In this document: positions 1-12,529 of the stretch, one piece after another | Layout of the letters: each line of letters starts with the position of its first letter | How positions within the stretch are numbered: the stretch's first letter is position 1 | Assembly (NCBI GenBank): GCA_964017145.1 | Contig: OZ024845.1 | Coordinates: 2,542,001-2,606,000 of the forward strand | Source: Agrocybe praecox | Taxonomy: Eukaryota; Basidiomycota; Agaricomycetes; Agaricales; Agrocybaceae | Reading direction: 5' to 3' | Length of the DNA: 64,000 nt | Notes under the pieces: generated by a model | Told to the model about the DNA's origin: nothing | The model's input: the letters and a program-made list of their open reading frames with translations, nothing else | The model's database searches: none | Made by a program: the position numbers and the translations under genes

Positions 1-1468
1 GCCCTCATCAAGCCTCGCTGCAGACAGATGTGGCGCTCGTGCTTTGATTCTCTTAATCCTTCAGTAAAAATCATTTCCTCTGTTTCGACTCCTAGTGACA
101 TTCCTCTCTCTCTTTTAACATATCCCACCATTGATAACCTTCGACAATTCTGTTTCTCCATGAAGGACACAAGACCTATTGACTATATTGGTCTAGATGT
201 TTATGGAAACCCAAACGAGGTTTATACAATAAACACATCCTACGATCCCACACTTCCGAACAATAAGTCTCTTGACTGGGGTCGATTCAAATCTCAGTCG
301 AATATGCGTAAAAGACGCTATTTAGCCACAGAAGCTCAGAGGCGCCTTGCTGAAAAGGCTCAAGTACCTTCATCACGAGAAGAACTCGGAAAAATGGTAT
401 GCACCTAGTATGATTTCTTTTTGTCTTTATTATAGCTTATTATATTTGCTAGCTTCGATACCAGTTACGACTTGGTAAAAAAACCAAAGAAAATTATACA
501 TCTATTCCTAGGGATCTGCTCAATGGGTAAGAAAATTACAATTGACTATTTGCTTTTTTCTCATTCTCTTTTAGGGAGCCTTTGCGCATCAACGATAAAG
601 AACAGAATTTTATCAGCATTGTCTGTCCTAATCTACCTGATGACCTAAGAAACCGTCTCGCATCCATGTTGAAGCTGTGCACTGGCGCTCTTCTTCAAAA
701 TATTGACTCAAAGGCTGCTGGAATCGATTTTAATTTTTTTGCTTATCATTTCTATTGGTGGAATAGGTTCTTTGCTGATGTATGTTTTCTCTTTTTCTTA
801 TTTTTATTATCTTATATGTTTTATCCCAGGGATCGGGGTCTCCTGCAGATGTTGAGCCAGCTGCTCTTCGAAAGGAAGGATCAAAAAGACTCAATACTGC
901 TCAATTTACTCCCCATACATCGCAAGAGCTTCAAAGTCACATGGAAGAATACAGAAGGCTCAAGGACTGCTTTGATGAGGTATTTCAATGGATGCGAACA
1001 GAGGTATATCTCAAGTTATTTTTTTCAAGCTCTGTCTAAATATATATGATATAGCTCGAGCGCCTTTTACCCAAGGAATGCAAAATAGTTTCCCAATTTG
1101 CTGAAGTACTTCCCTGCGACGTAATCTCTCCAACTTATCCTTTCAGCGGTTTCGTTATCAACTTCAATGTTACTACAACAGTTCATCGCGATAGCAATGA
1201 TACACTTCTATGTGTTGTAATGGCGATTTGTGGCGATGACTGTGAGGGTGGAGACCTTTGTCTTATGGAGCCTGGTTTACGCTTTGAACTAAAAAACGGT
1301 GATATGATCATTTTCCGCTCCAAAGACATTACACATTTTAATCTTCATTTTAAAGGGGAGAGAGCATCCCTTGTCTTTCACTCTGATAAATCTGGAGAGA
1401 AATGGGTAGAAAATCGTAATGGCTGGGACCATAACATTTATCTTCAAAAACAGTATAATCTATTTTAG
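1..1468 (+). CDS. TET/JBP-like 2OG-Fe(II) dioxygenase (5' end outside window)
   Basis: Exons that can be read are about 28-396, 576-779, 830-1003 and 1055-1468 (TAG). The last three join in phase. The C-terminal part carries HRD (HxD metal-binding motif, at about 1186-1194), then 'GGDLCLMEPG', 'DMIIFRSKDITHFN' with the distal His, and 'GERASLVFHSD' with the Arg expected to bind 2-oxoglutarate. This order is typical of the TET/JBP-type nucleic-acid-modifying dioxygenases expanded in mushrooms, often next to KDZ transposons. The family oxidises 5-methylcytosine or thymine; activity here is inferred. The 396/575 junction is one base out of phase with the obvious GT and AG, so either a micro-exon is missing from my model (an exon-like piece lies at about 458-479) or the gene carries a frameshift. 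All catalytic residues are present. Confidence 0.7.
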
Positions 1469-1638
1469 TGCTCGTATTATTTGTTCTTAGCATATTTGTG
1501 TTTGGCACCAGTTGAAATATTGCATATGGTAGCGTAGCATTCCTTATTCTCATATACGTCGACTACCTATCTCTTTGTCTTTTCCACAGCTCGTACTTTA
1601 CACTACTCCTCTTCCTCTTTCGAATTAATTTTTTTATC

Positions 1639-3610
1639 ATGTCTAGCCGTGCAACAAGGAGCAAAACTTCAAGCTCTGCTACCAAGGGCAAGAATCCCGC
1701 TTCATCTGGTGGCTCCAAAGGGTCCAAGAAAGCAAAATCCAATGGTCTTCAACTGGATAATATGTCTACGGAGGAGAAAATAAAGTTAATGAAAGCCATC
1801 CAAGCCTCCGTAGGCAAGAAACAAAAGGATGCTGAGGATGAAGGTATGTTCAAAATTTATTCATGAACCCTGCTAACCCTTCCTTGAAATAGTAATTCGA
1901 AAACGGAATGACCAACTTATGGCTAATGAAGATGAAGGGGTGTCTTCTGAAGACGAAGACGAAGATGCTACTCCCGCACGGAAGAAGGCAAAACAAATGC
2001 ATGTCGCTGACTTCAGTGAAGGAGAAGAAGAACTAGCAAGAACTTTACCTCCTCTTCCAAACGCACCACCATTAACGCAGACACCACCAACATTAACAGG
2101 AGCTTCTGTCGAAGGAATGGATGAGCATGAAGATAATGGACCTGGCCATGACGATCAAAGTGATCCTGGAGATGCTGTCAATATGGAGGCTGACTTAGAC
2201 AATGACAAGAATGAGGAGAAAACCAGTGGTTTTTGGGATGAAGCTAATGGGGTGAGTGTGACCTATTTATCTGTCTTTTGGCGCTTTAATGTATCCACAT
2301 TATGGATATATGTAGTTGATTTATCAGGACTCCGATACTACTAGTAATACCAGTATGAGCAGATGCTCGACGCCTACTCGAGATGGAAAATCCAACAAAG
2401 TCAAGGAGACTCAATTTACTCCAAACACCAGAAAGCTCGTTACAGCATCGAAGGCTCATATCAGGACAGCAACAATCTTCAGCACACCTTTCCCGCCAAC
2501 CAGCAAATCCGGACGCTTGGATTTTGCCTGGTCCATAATCAAAGAGGCTGCAGCACTCAAAAGCAATGATGCTGTAATCATACAGGATGCTTTAAAGAAG
2601 GCTGCTAAGAACGATACCATGAAGAAAGATATTATCGCCATTGTGAGTAATTTTTCTGAATTTAATATCATTCTAATTATTCTTATTTGATCAGATGATG
2701 TACTCCCGATCCGCTCTTTTTAGCAGCATTATTACAAAAGCGAGGGACCGCGTTCGAGCCCACTTCCATCTTACAGGATCACCAGAATCTGTCAAAGAAT
2801 CAGCTGAATGGTTGCTTCTGAATTCGCACTTCATGTATGGTGATGTGAACGTACAGGTATGATTTACTTTTTCTTGTGTTATAGTATCTTACAGGTTTAA
2901 ACTTCTAGGAGCGCTCATTTAATAAGGATACTCCCTTTGGATGTGAGCTCTTACTCGAAATCATTGAGGCACAATGGTTTCCATCGAGCAGGTCAAAGGC
3001 AGACTGTGCTACTACTGCTCGTATCATCAGAGAGAATGATCTACCTCTTTCGACTATCTTTCTTGTTGCTACTGCTGTGAGTGTCCCAAGTTGTTTTTCT
3101 TTACTTGCTTTATATTTAAAATCATTTTGTTATCTTTGAAGATTCAACATGCGTTGAAGGAATGGTGCAGTACAGGGAAAAAAGCAGTGCATATTAGCTT
3201 TACGGAGGAAATGGTCAGACAGTGGTACGCATATATTTTTTAAACCTAATTGCTGCCTGACATGATATTCGATTCAAATACATCAGCTACGATCAGCATC
3301 AAACGCACTGGACTGTCCTTGAGGAAAAAACAGAACTATGGGCTCGGTACTGGAAGAATGAAATGTTAAGGCGTATTCTGTAAGTACTCGAAGTCTGGTA
3401 CATTCATGGCTATAGCACTAATATACATATAGCGTTAACAATAAGGACACCTCGTCAAGATTTTCTTCTGAAAAGGATATTGAAAACTGTCAGGTTAACT
3501 TTTCTGCTTTGGACAGAATTGCCCGGCAGGCACTGGGACACAGCTCCGACTTAAACATTACAACTACAACTACAACTACAACTACAAGCGTAAGCACCCT
3601 TGACATATAG
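1639..3610 (+). CDS. DUF6532 domain-containing protein
   Basis: Eight exons close perfectly: 1639-1843, 1893-2251, 2328-2642, 2695-2856, 2909-3076, 3142-3224, 3287-3379 and 3433-3610, giving 520 aa. The N-terminus is low-complexity Ser/Lys-rich ('SSRATRSKTSSS'), followed by an acidic stretch ('SSEDEDEDATPARKKAK') that looks like a nuclear, chromatin-type tail. The folded part (about residue 240 to 460) reads as the DUF6532 domain of Agaricomycetes: 'RDRVRAHFHLTG', 'FMYGDVN' and 'LLLEIIEAQWF' are characteristic. The function of DUF6532 is unknown. The C-terminus ends in an ACA-ACT tract encoding eight Thr. It follows the dioxygenase gene by only 170 bp on the same strand. It shows no stops or frameshifts, unlike most of its right-hand neighbours. 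Confidence 0.85.
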
Positions 3611-5699
3611 ATTTATTACCATTACATCTCCTCTGCATTCTCGCTGCCGTTCCTCTTATTCCATACATATTGCTGTTGTTGGCTGCCTGCTCTATTCAGT
3701 ATCTTATCATATGTTCTCACTCTTTTTCGTGTTTTTTATTATTTAAATTTACATTTTTTGGCGCTAATGATTTAGCATTCATTATAATATTACAATTTTA
3801 ATTGATTCAAAACATATATTTAAAAGCGTGTGACTCTAGTTTGTCCAAAAAGGGAAATCTAAATGATCTGAATCTTATCTAATCAGGTAGACGTCCTAGA
3901 TAGATGCTCGCTATAGAGATTACCAAAGATACAAAGAAGATATTGTTTATATCTTACAAAGATCTATATTATATCATTCAAGGCTATCCTAGTCTCTTTG
4001 TGTTCATCTCAAGTCTCTTTGTAGTCTCTTTGTATACTCTTTTCCATTCTCAATACTGTCTTTATAAGTCTTTGAGGAATCTTTGAGGAATCTTTGAGTC
4101 TCTTTTTAGTCTCTTTTTAGTCTCTTTTTAGCCTCCTTTTTGCGCTATCAAATCACTTCATATCGCCGTAAAGTATAATTTCCCAGGGTACTTTGCTTTC
4201 AAAGGTCTTTTTTATTCTTATACGTCTTTCAATCTTTTTTATCTTTAAAGATTAACAAAGAGCTTTGAAACTCTCTAAGGATATAGTTGATTTTCCTGAT
4301 GTATTTGCAAAACCAGTGGTTTGGAGAGGCAGTACCATGCTAAGTCGTTCGCCACCTATTATATCATCAGACTAGAACGGAAAGGTATTCTATCACATAA
4401 AAATATAAATTATTTGCGAAACCAGCGTTTTGGAGATTACAAGGTAATGACTTTGTAGAACTATTGCTCACTGGTTGCCTGCAAAGCTGCGATCATCACA
4501 CCCATTTCGTAGCACACAAAAAGGCAAGAACAAGCGCAATTCAAGTGCCATGGAGTTTTCGAATGACTCTTCTAGGTGGAAGTAAAACTATATATTCCTC
4601 AGTCGTGTTATCAGGAAGCCAAACCCGGAAGAATGTCGCATGGGAAGTCATATTTCCGATTAGAAAGAACAAAGGGAAAAACTGGATAAAGTAAAAGATC
4701 CTTGGGGTTAGAAAGCAGCTGTAAGGCAGGATGTGTGATAATTTCAGTGCGACGTTGATCAAAGAGAAGTTACCCCCTGAGGTATAACCTTTAGAGAGCA
4801 ACACCAAAGATATACTTGAGTACAGGTGGCATCGATGATAATGAAAGAAAGGTCTCCTATAAACCTAGACGCACGTCCAAAATGCAGAAGAGAAATTTAC
4901 TAAGATGTGGACGAGCTTCACAGAAAAAGACAAGGGGATAAAATAGTCCTCTATATTCTAGCGATGGATTCGTTGGACAGTATGGATATGGCCCAAGTGG
5001 CATTTGAAGGGAGAACCACGGTTATGTCTCCCTCGTCGACGAATAAGGTAAAACATCCTTATAGAGTTTGACGTCGTCTACTGGACGAGCCACCGGGCCT
5101 CGATACTTTTGAGATGGTGGCTGTCGCCGATAGACAGCCCAAATGTTTTACGTTAATTTTGCCAGGATCCGAAACATTTACTAGAACCGATGTGGCAGGG
5201 TGACCCATACCAACTCGAAGTTTGAAATTTTGAAATTTGACACCTGTCGCAAGGTAAGACTTTATCTCGCGTAGTCATAAGCAAAGTCAAAGAGTGGATT
5301 ATTTTTTTCTTGTCGGACTTCGAGTTGGGCGGAACAAGACAAAGTTGTTAAGAGTCTGTTCAGTAACCAGATCCTTCATGTCGCTTTTGTAAATCCAGTT
5401 GTCTGAGTAGACCGTTGGCGCATGACTATGTCCAGGACATACTTGATGATAATAGAAATTATTATTTTCCAAGAAGATTCCCATGAAAGTGGTCGCCCGT
5501 ATGCAAAAGCACGATTGTTGCTTCAAATAGGCATATCGATTGTTCCCACAAACAGGGATTATCATCGGCAATGATACTCGACAAGTCTCACAAACAGGCA
5601 TAACGTGGGTATGTGTACCCTCGTTCCGCCTCAAATAATTCCCCCATCTCCATCCGCTACTTAACGCAGCTCTTCCACACTTCTCGTCCTCCCAATCCG
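3611..5699. other. Gene-poor AT-rich spacer with short tandem repeats
   Basis: No convincing coding exon is visible. At about 4000-4135 two simple tandem repeats occur: a roughly 12-bp 'TCTTTGAGGAA' unit and a 13-bp 'AGTCTCTTTTT' unit, each about three copies. At about 4307-4330 and 4413-4436 a near-duplicate 'TTTGC.AAACCAG.G.TTTGGAGA' appears twice; the first copy contains the palindrome AAACCAGTGGTTT. Short ORFs on both strands at 4464-4807 and 5299-5634 have no recognisable features. Confidence 0.5.
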
Positions 5700-6318
5700 A
5701 TGCAGATCAAGGAGCGGCACATTTTTCATGACTATATACCAGTGGATAATTCGACTGCATCTTCAAACAACAAAGAAACAGATGTAGATCAGCGACCCGA
5801 AAGCCCCAGAGTCCATACGTCTGCAAAAATCATCGGTCCACACAACCAATGTGATACCACCAAAATTGAGGGTACCAAATCTACACCAGAGAGTCGGAAG
5901 ATAGCCTTTGAAGCGATGTTTCGTGCTCGTGAGCTTAGATTGGTCTATTCAAAATGCTGGTCCTTATTCTGATTATTCAATAGTGGAAAATGGGAGCTGT
6001 ACATGCGCTTGTTGTCCGATACATTCCTCTCACAATAACCCTGAAAGCCGCCCCTCGAATGAAAAGGCTCTCGAGAACCCTGCAAGTGGCGGAACCGACA
6101 CAAGGAAAGCTACCGCAAGCAAGGCGTCCACCGGGAATGAATTGGACAGCAAGCATTCCGTGGATGATGATAGGTCCTTGCAGGCTGCAATCGATGTCGA
6201 TGATCTATGGTGGGATGAGTATGACACCGCGCGATACTGCAACTGGGATTCCGAATTTGGATACGACTCCGATGGCGAAGTTCGACACTATCGCCCCAAC
6301 TGTGCATTGTTGGATTGA
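5700..6318 (+). CDS. Hypothetical protein, two exons
   Basis: I do not recognise this protein. Exons 5700-5928 and 5984-6318 join in phase through a 55-nt intron (GTGAGC..AATAG) to give 187 aa. The first in-frame ATG is at 5700; the frame is open back to 5613 but without ATG. The middle has a short Cys cluster 'CTCACCPIH'. The C-terminus is acidic and aromatic ('DDLWWDEYDTARY', 'DSEFGYDSDGEVRHY'). No membrane segment or signal peptide is apparent. Support comes from the clean intron and the composition switch, not from homology. Confidence 0.45.
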
Positions 6319-7058
6319 ATGAAGGAGATTAAACGACGTACTAGGATAGTACAATTTGCATATATTGAAATTTAAGATATCGTACACGCGATTAACCTGC
6401 ATTAACAGATATTTTACACGATAGTTATACAGGACAATGACGTAGCAACGATTATTGATGGGTGTCAACTCACTCATACAGTCGCCTAAAAAGAGCAGAG
6501 TTTATTCATTTACCGAGCTAAATTATACATATGCATTGGTTTTCTACAATTATCTGGGACGCGACAGCGCGTCGCGTTTGTTGGGGTCACGTGTCTATCA
6601 CATAACATCACAGCTGCTATGCTGTTTGATGCCTACATGATAGGTTCGGCATTTTATTCTCACCCACATCGACGTATGGTGAATACAGTGCTTCCCTTCC
6701 ACCAAGGTTTGAACTACATACCTCTAGACAGCTTGACTGTCATCAACCACAGGAATAGCTGCATCAAGGAATTCTTTTCCGTGACTTTTGGTCAACTCTA
6801 TGTTGCTATCACTTGTCTGAGACACCACTGGACGAGGGCAGTATGCCAATGGTTCGTCACCTTACGCTGGAAAGAAGATAGGACCACTGTTTTCTAGGGC
6901 CCTGATGCGCTTCCATGGTTTGTCGATTGTAATGCGTTGACCGACAAGCATCTGTACCATATTGCCAGTCAATGTGATATAATGTGCAGAGTGTATATAT
7001 ATATTTGCTGCTCTAATATCACTGTGGAAGGCCTGAATACAATGATCGACACTCGTAG

Positions 7059-7385
7059 ATGACTCGCTTCGAAACGCAAGGATTTTGTCTAGATGAACTC
7101 GTTTATGATTTCGAGGATATATTGGGAGAAGAAGGCATTCATTCAACAAATGGACTGAGAAGCGGTGGTATGCAGGATAATAATCATAATTTTTTGCAGG
7201 ACGACAGTGATACGGAGAGCTTGGTTGAGTGCAACAATGAAAGCGACCAACTACTGGCAACAACATATATTGACTTCCACAAACCCAAGCCGCGTAAGAA
7301 CTGCAGACACGGGTTCTCGTCGACTGCGTCCCGCATCATTGACTTCCTCTTCTATATGCTAGCATATGCCGCACTACTTGGATGA
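7059..7385 (+). CDS. Small hypothetical acidic protein
   Basis: A single open frame of 108 aa starting at an ATG. It is acidic in the middle ('DDSDTESLVECNNESDQ') and ends with a hydrophobic stretch 'IIDFLFYMLAYAALLG' that could be a C-terminal membrane anchor. No family is recognised. A minus-strand ORF of similar length overlaps it (6862-7266), so the strand is not certain and the stretch may be non-coding. Confidence 0.25.
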   Translation: MTRFETQGFCLDELVYDFEDILGEEGIHSTNGLRSGGMQDNNHNFLQDDSDTESLVECNNESDQLLATTYIDFHKPKPRKNCRHGFSSTASRIIDFLFYMLAYAALLG

Positions 7386-7929
7386 GCAAGGGTTGTTGCT
7401 TATCCCCGGTACTTATTGTTGTTGTGCATGTTAATAGACCTTTCTCAACGAATTACTCTACTGCTATCTCAGTCCCATTTACCGCCTTCATATGGAGGGT
7501 CTTTCTATTGAACTGTTCGAGAGCGATATGCAGTGGTTTATTAATTGTTTCGGGTCTTTTGACTGGATTGTATAATAAATTGTCATTTTGATTTTGAACG
7601 CGCGCACGATCCAGATCAAATCCATTGAGGTACGAGTCTTTTAGGAGTTCTTTCAATCAACTTTGCAATAGGGTGCGTTTTTGTTACGCTTATGATCCCC
7701 AATCAAAATATTTTGATATATCTTACTTTATATGTCTTAAGCTCCGGGTCCTCGGCATGATCCGAAGGGCACGTGAACCGACCGCGCGGCAGCTTTCACT
7801 CCTGCCCGTAGCGGATCACTGTCGTCTTTAAGGTCTCGATTTTTCGTTTACTCTTGCTTTCATTGTGATTAACCGTAATAATCACGATATGCGAACATTT
7901 CTACCGTTGTGAAGCCATTATTCTGTCCC

Positions 7930-8740
7930 AGCTATGGTATACCTCGTCTTGCAACATGGAAGGCTGATGCGTCATGCAGCTCGTGCAGCTCGTGCAGAGC
8001 TCCGGCGAGCCTCGAAACACAAGTACACGACACTATCTCGGCGCTTAATCTTCTTCTCGTCAAACACAGGAGCAAGAAGACTGCTTTTAATTGCACCCAT
8101 AGCCGAGTGATACAAAAAATACCCGTGGAAATCATGCCTCTTATCTTTCATTTCTGTTCACCCGCCCCTTCCGACCTCGAGAATGCGAAACAGCAGGATA
8201 TTTAGCTCCTTTTACCCTTGGGGCGGTGTGTAGAAGTTGGAAGAAACTGGCATGGTCCGCACCGCAGCTCTAGACCTACCTCGTCTTCCTTCGTCCGTTC
8301 TTCAAATACCCGGATCATGTCGCTCAGGCTCAGGAATGGATATCTCGGTCCAAAGCGCTTCCTCTGAGGATATATGTCAACCTTTACTACAACAAGTCGC
8401 ACGCAGAAAGAGGCCCGCCGTTTTCACATTTCCTCAACATCCTTGCGCAGTGCTCAAATCGCTGGGGAGACGTTGACTTGTACACATACCTACACACCTC
8501 CTTGCCTACTTTTCACAAAAATCCAGGCCATGCTAAAAATCGACATACTGCAGCTTCGACCGGGTATAACGTCACGAAAGACGTTCAAACTATTTAGTGG
8601 GCCTGTACCTTCTCGTCACGTCATAGCATCGGGGTCGCTACTCAAGCACATGAATATCGACTGGAGCGGGGTCAACGAAGTTAAAGTTGATGGTTTCTTC
8701 GTCGAAGACTGCATGGAGCTTTCAGAGGAAAATCTATGGA
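7930..8740 (+). pseudogene. Decayed F-box gene
   Basis: The reading 'IPVEIMPLIFHFC' at about 8120-8160 is the start of an F-box as seen in Agaricomycete F-box/LRR proteins. After an intron- or frame-break the next frame reads 'GAVCRSWKKLAWSAPQL', then TAG at 8271-8273 where Trp is expected (family: QLWTYLVF), and continues without a stop for about 100 codons ('PDHVAQAQEWISRSKALPLR'). The LRR-like part 'SLLKHMNIDWSGVNEVKVDG' near 8635-8700 is again in another frame. At least one nonsense codon and two frame changes argue for a pseudogene. The family recruits substrates to SCF ubiquitin ligases; here function is presumably lost. Confidence 0.65.
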
Positions 8741-10960
8741 CTCCAGCTTCGACCTCAACTTTGACTTCGTCTCCATTTTTTACTTTAGATATCGCCTCGT
8801 TTTCGGCCAGTTTGTTGGCTGCGTATTTGATATTGCAATGGGTCCAAGCCATACGGTGATCTAACAAGGTTAGTAAAATTCTCGTCTGAAAATAAAAGCG
8901 TATAGACTGATTTATGGGTGCAGCTTAAGCATATACCAACTATTGGCTCGTCAGGATTACTTACATCGTACTTCGACGCCCTCAAATTTGCACAACATGG
9001 ACATGAAACCGTGCAAGAAGGATATGATAAAGTGTGTTCTTCCATTTTACCGGGTTTTTAGCAAGTTTTTGACGCGCTATAAAGCACTATGGCTCTGCCT
9101 TCAAGATCCCCATCATGAAACGATAGCTCATTATCGTTAGCGGACCAGAAATGATGGACGACATTCGACGCGCAAGCGATGACACGACGTCTTTTGACGA
9201 TGCAATTTTTAGAGGTGAGATCCTCTTGCGACGCTTCCTCTCTTGTGAGTCTCAACACTGTCACAGATCTTCCAAATAGATTACACGATGGGCCCGCCAC
9301 TTCATTATGACCCTTATCATAATGCGACCATAAGAACATCTTTGACTCGCAACATCGCTTCTCGTTTCGATGACATTCGAGATGAAATCAAATGTACTTT
9401 CGACGACAATCTTTCTTTGACGGACAACGGTACCTATCTCGCTCCAGTCATAATAAAATCCAAGTGCTGACTACCTATCTCTAGAATGGAAGTCTGTTCC
9501 CACTATCTCCGCAGTTATGAACATTGTTTGTAGGCCCAGTAATCGCCTCTTCCTCGGCCTTCCGCTATGTACGACCCTTCTGCGCTGGTGCAAAATACAT
9601 AGAGCTTCCTTACTGACCACTATTCTAGGCAGGAACGAGTCTTACCTCAACATGAACTACTAATTTGCGTTCAATGTCATGAGGAGAGCTCAAATCATAA
9701 ACCTCATCCCAGCTATCCTCAAACCGTTAGTCCTCGCATCCGAAATTTCCACCCCACTCACACTAATTTTGTTTAGGGTCGTCGGTCGCCTCTTGACACA
9801 AGTACGTCAGAACATCAATCGTTGCATTAGCCACGTCGGACCCATGATGCGTTATCAACTGGAGCAAGAAGAACTTCACGAAAACAACTGGCCAGAAAGA
9901 CCGGTAATTAGCTTTTTCCATTCGTCTGCAAGTCAATCTTCACGCATTAATTACATTGGTGACAGAACAATTATATCAGCTGGCTCCTTGACGAAGCCAA
10001 GCCCCGTCATAGGAATTTAGACGACATGGCACTTCGCGTGCTCTCTGTCAACTTTGCGGCGATTCATACCAGCTCTTAGGTACTACCCCTCATCGCATTT
10101 TGTCATTAGCGACGACCGTTTCTTTGGGCATTTTTATATTTTATAGGCATTCACTCATGCACTATTCGACTTGGCTTCCCATCCCGAATCTGTTACGCCA
10201 CTTCGCGAAGAAGTCGAAAGGCTGATTAAAGAAGAGGGATGGACCAAAGCCGCCATGCGTGAAATGCGTCAATTGGATAGTTTCATTAGAGAGTCGCAGC
10301 GTCTCGCCGTTCCTGCTCGTGAGTCAATATACGATATGATACTAACATTAGATAATGCTAACTATAATCTAGTTCAGATGCACCGTAAACTCGTGAAAGA
10401 TTTCACACTCTCGAACAGAGTATTTGTGCCTGCCGGAACGCATATAGCAGTCCCCATCAGGTCTATGCACATGGACAAAGTTAGTCAGTCTCACTCTTCC
10501 GAGTCTTATTAATGTTATTTCCGAATAACTTATCATATTAATATCCAATTTTTCTGTTCGATAGAGGAACCACGAAGACGCAGACAAATTCCAACCCTTC
10601 AGGTTCCTAGAAAAGAGCGAAGGAGAGGGAGATAACCTCAAACGCCAATTCGTCACCCTCAGCCCCGGCTTCAAGTTCCTTCTCTTCAGATCTGGACGAC
10701 ATGCATGGTAAGCCTCTCATGCTGTAACACATACATGCTTCAATAACCGTATCTCGCACTCACCATGATTCACTCTATCAGTCCCAGCCGCTTCTTTGCC
10801 TCGAACGAGCTTAAAGCCATGCTCGCGCACGTCCTGATCAACTACAATGTCAAATTACCCAACGACAGCACCTCTCGACCGGAGAACGTGTGGTATCAGG
10901 GACAGGTCTCCCCTGATATGACAGTTGAGATTGTGTTCCTAAACGATCAGAAGTTGCGAA
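8740..10960 (+). pseudogene. Cytochrome P450 pseudogene with three nonsense codons
   Basis: Most of a mushroom P450 of the ent-kaurene-oxidase-like kind can be followed through its exons. The N-terminal anchor 'SASLLAAYLILQWVQAIR' is followed by TGA (8857-8859), then 'LKHIPTIGSSGLLTSYFDAL' (8924-9031) and 'FKIPIMKR'-TAG (9124-9126, Trp expected)-'LIIVSGPEMMDDIR'. A third stop, TAA, is at 9661-9663 after 'LNMNY'. Downstream exons include the ExxR motif ESQR (10291-10302), 'VFVPAGTHIAVPIRSMHMDK', and the haem loop 'FRSGRHAC/PSRFFASNELKA' whose Cys codon is split by the intron 10708-10781. In the haem loop the usual first Gly (FGxGxHxC) is Arg and the last Gly is Ser. P450s of this group are microsomal monooxygenases; this copy cannot make a full enzyme. 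Confidence 0.85.
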
Positions 10961-12529
10961 AGTTCCATCTGTACGCAAAAGACTCGTGCATGCCACGTGC
11001 CACGATGGCCCTTACACCAAGTAAAATTATGTATACGCAAATCTTTACTACGTTCCACCTTAACCTGTTGATTTTGAAGGGTTTCAATTGTTTTATTCAA
11101 ACCTTGAGCTTGAGAACCGAATATGCTTTCAAAGGAGTCGGTCCGACCACATTAGTCTGCCGTTCTGCATGATATGGTGCTTTCGTTCTTTCTTTGGGCC
11201 AAAAGAGACCCGAATGCGTCACAATTTGGACAGCCAAGAAGAAGCGGAAGAATTGCATTTGAAAAATAACAAAAGCAGGGTGTTTCTTTGCGTGGCTCAC
11301 TCTTTTCCCCACTTCGATAGCAATTCATTTATCTCCCAGACAGATCTACTATATGATATACTTCCTATGTAGTTCCCAGTAGCTGTTGGATAAAGAAATG
11401 GACAAGGGCTGCGAACGGATGGGGCAAGATAGCACGATCTGATACTAATTTATCTCTGGCAAAACTACTAGTTGAAACTTTGTAAGTTTCTTTCAAAATT
11501 TTATTTCAGGATGTACCCTACATTACAATGATGAGCGCGCATCACTTATTAATGTATGGGAAAATGATTTGAGATCCAATAATACGACCCTAGAGCCAAT
11601 TGGGCGCGTTAATAAAATTCTTTCAAATTAGCAACAGAATCCTTAGTGCATCATTTGTGCAACGTTGAGGCGCGTTTATTTATTTTCAAGGGGTCTAGTC
11701 CCCCCAGCCGAGGAGAGCTGGCCTTCTAAGGAAAATCTATAAAAAATTATTAAGGTCGACGAACATGATGGGCGCCCCAATGCTTAAGACTCGGAGATCG
11801 ACTCATTACCTCTGTCTAAAAGGCAACACCTCCTGGCCTATCGCATACTAAACAATTCAACATAAACAAGCTAAGGGTATAGGGACGCGAGAATTGCCGA
11901 AAAATGATTGGATCATGAACCAATCGGAATGGGAAACCCCTGGGCGCTTGTTATCAGACGCGACCAAACTAGAGCCGAAATTTACACTGGTATAATATGA
12001 ATCACGTTATATAGACACTTCATGCCGGCCGTGTTTCTATTCCCGCAACTGTACAGTTTTGCATGAGCGAAACGTTAAATGTAATCCCCAAATTATACCC
12101 TATAAACAAAGAAACAGGATACTAGTCTCGCATAGATTTCTCTGGTCTCTGATTTCACCTGCGCCGAACGGCATTATCCAAGCATCTTCTAGTGAAACCT
12201 TCATCATATTTCTCTGAGTAAGTCCATTTACACACAGCTAGAGGAATCATTCCCTGGATCCGAGCTGCGCATTGGTATAAAACAGCTCTAATGTTTTTAT
12301 CTGCCTCCTGCTAGAAGCCAGTGTCGCCTTCGTCATACATTCCCGAGTAAGTCAATTTGTACGCAGCTAGAGGAATCACACCCTGGATCCGAGCTGCGCG
12401 GTAATTTAATTCAACGCTAACGTTTTGTACATGCCCATGCTAGGATTAAGCCAATATTCTAAATGACGGTATCTATTCCAACTTTCCCCACCATCGCTGT
12501 GCTTTTTTCAAGCCTTTATGTCTAGACGC
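10961..12529. other. Spacer with a 129-bp tandem duplication
   Basis: Apart from the run-out of the P450 frame (to about 11172) I see no gene here. A duplicated segment at 12,200-12,415 is listed separately. A TATATA-like sequence occurs at about 12,005, roughly 500 bp before the next coding remnant. Confidence 0.45.
12200..12415. repeat. Direct duplication, period 129 bp, each copy with splice-site-like ends
   Basis: Two copies share GAGTAAGTC (12216 and 12345), 'CAGCTAGAGGAATCA', and CTGGATCCGAGCTGCGC (12254-12270 and 12383-12399), all displaced by 129 bp. Each copy carries a donor-like GAGTAAGT followed about 20 bp later by CAG. It may be a duplicated 5' leader or leader intron of the following gene. 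Confidence 0.7.
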
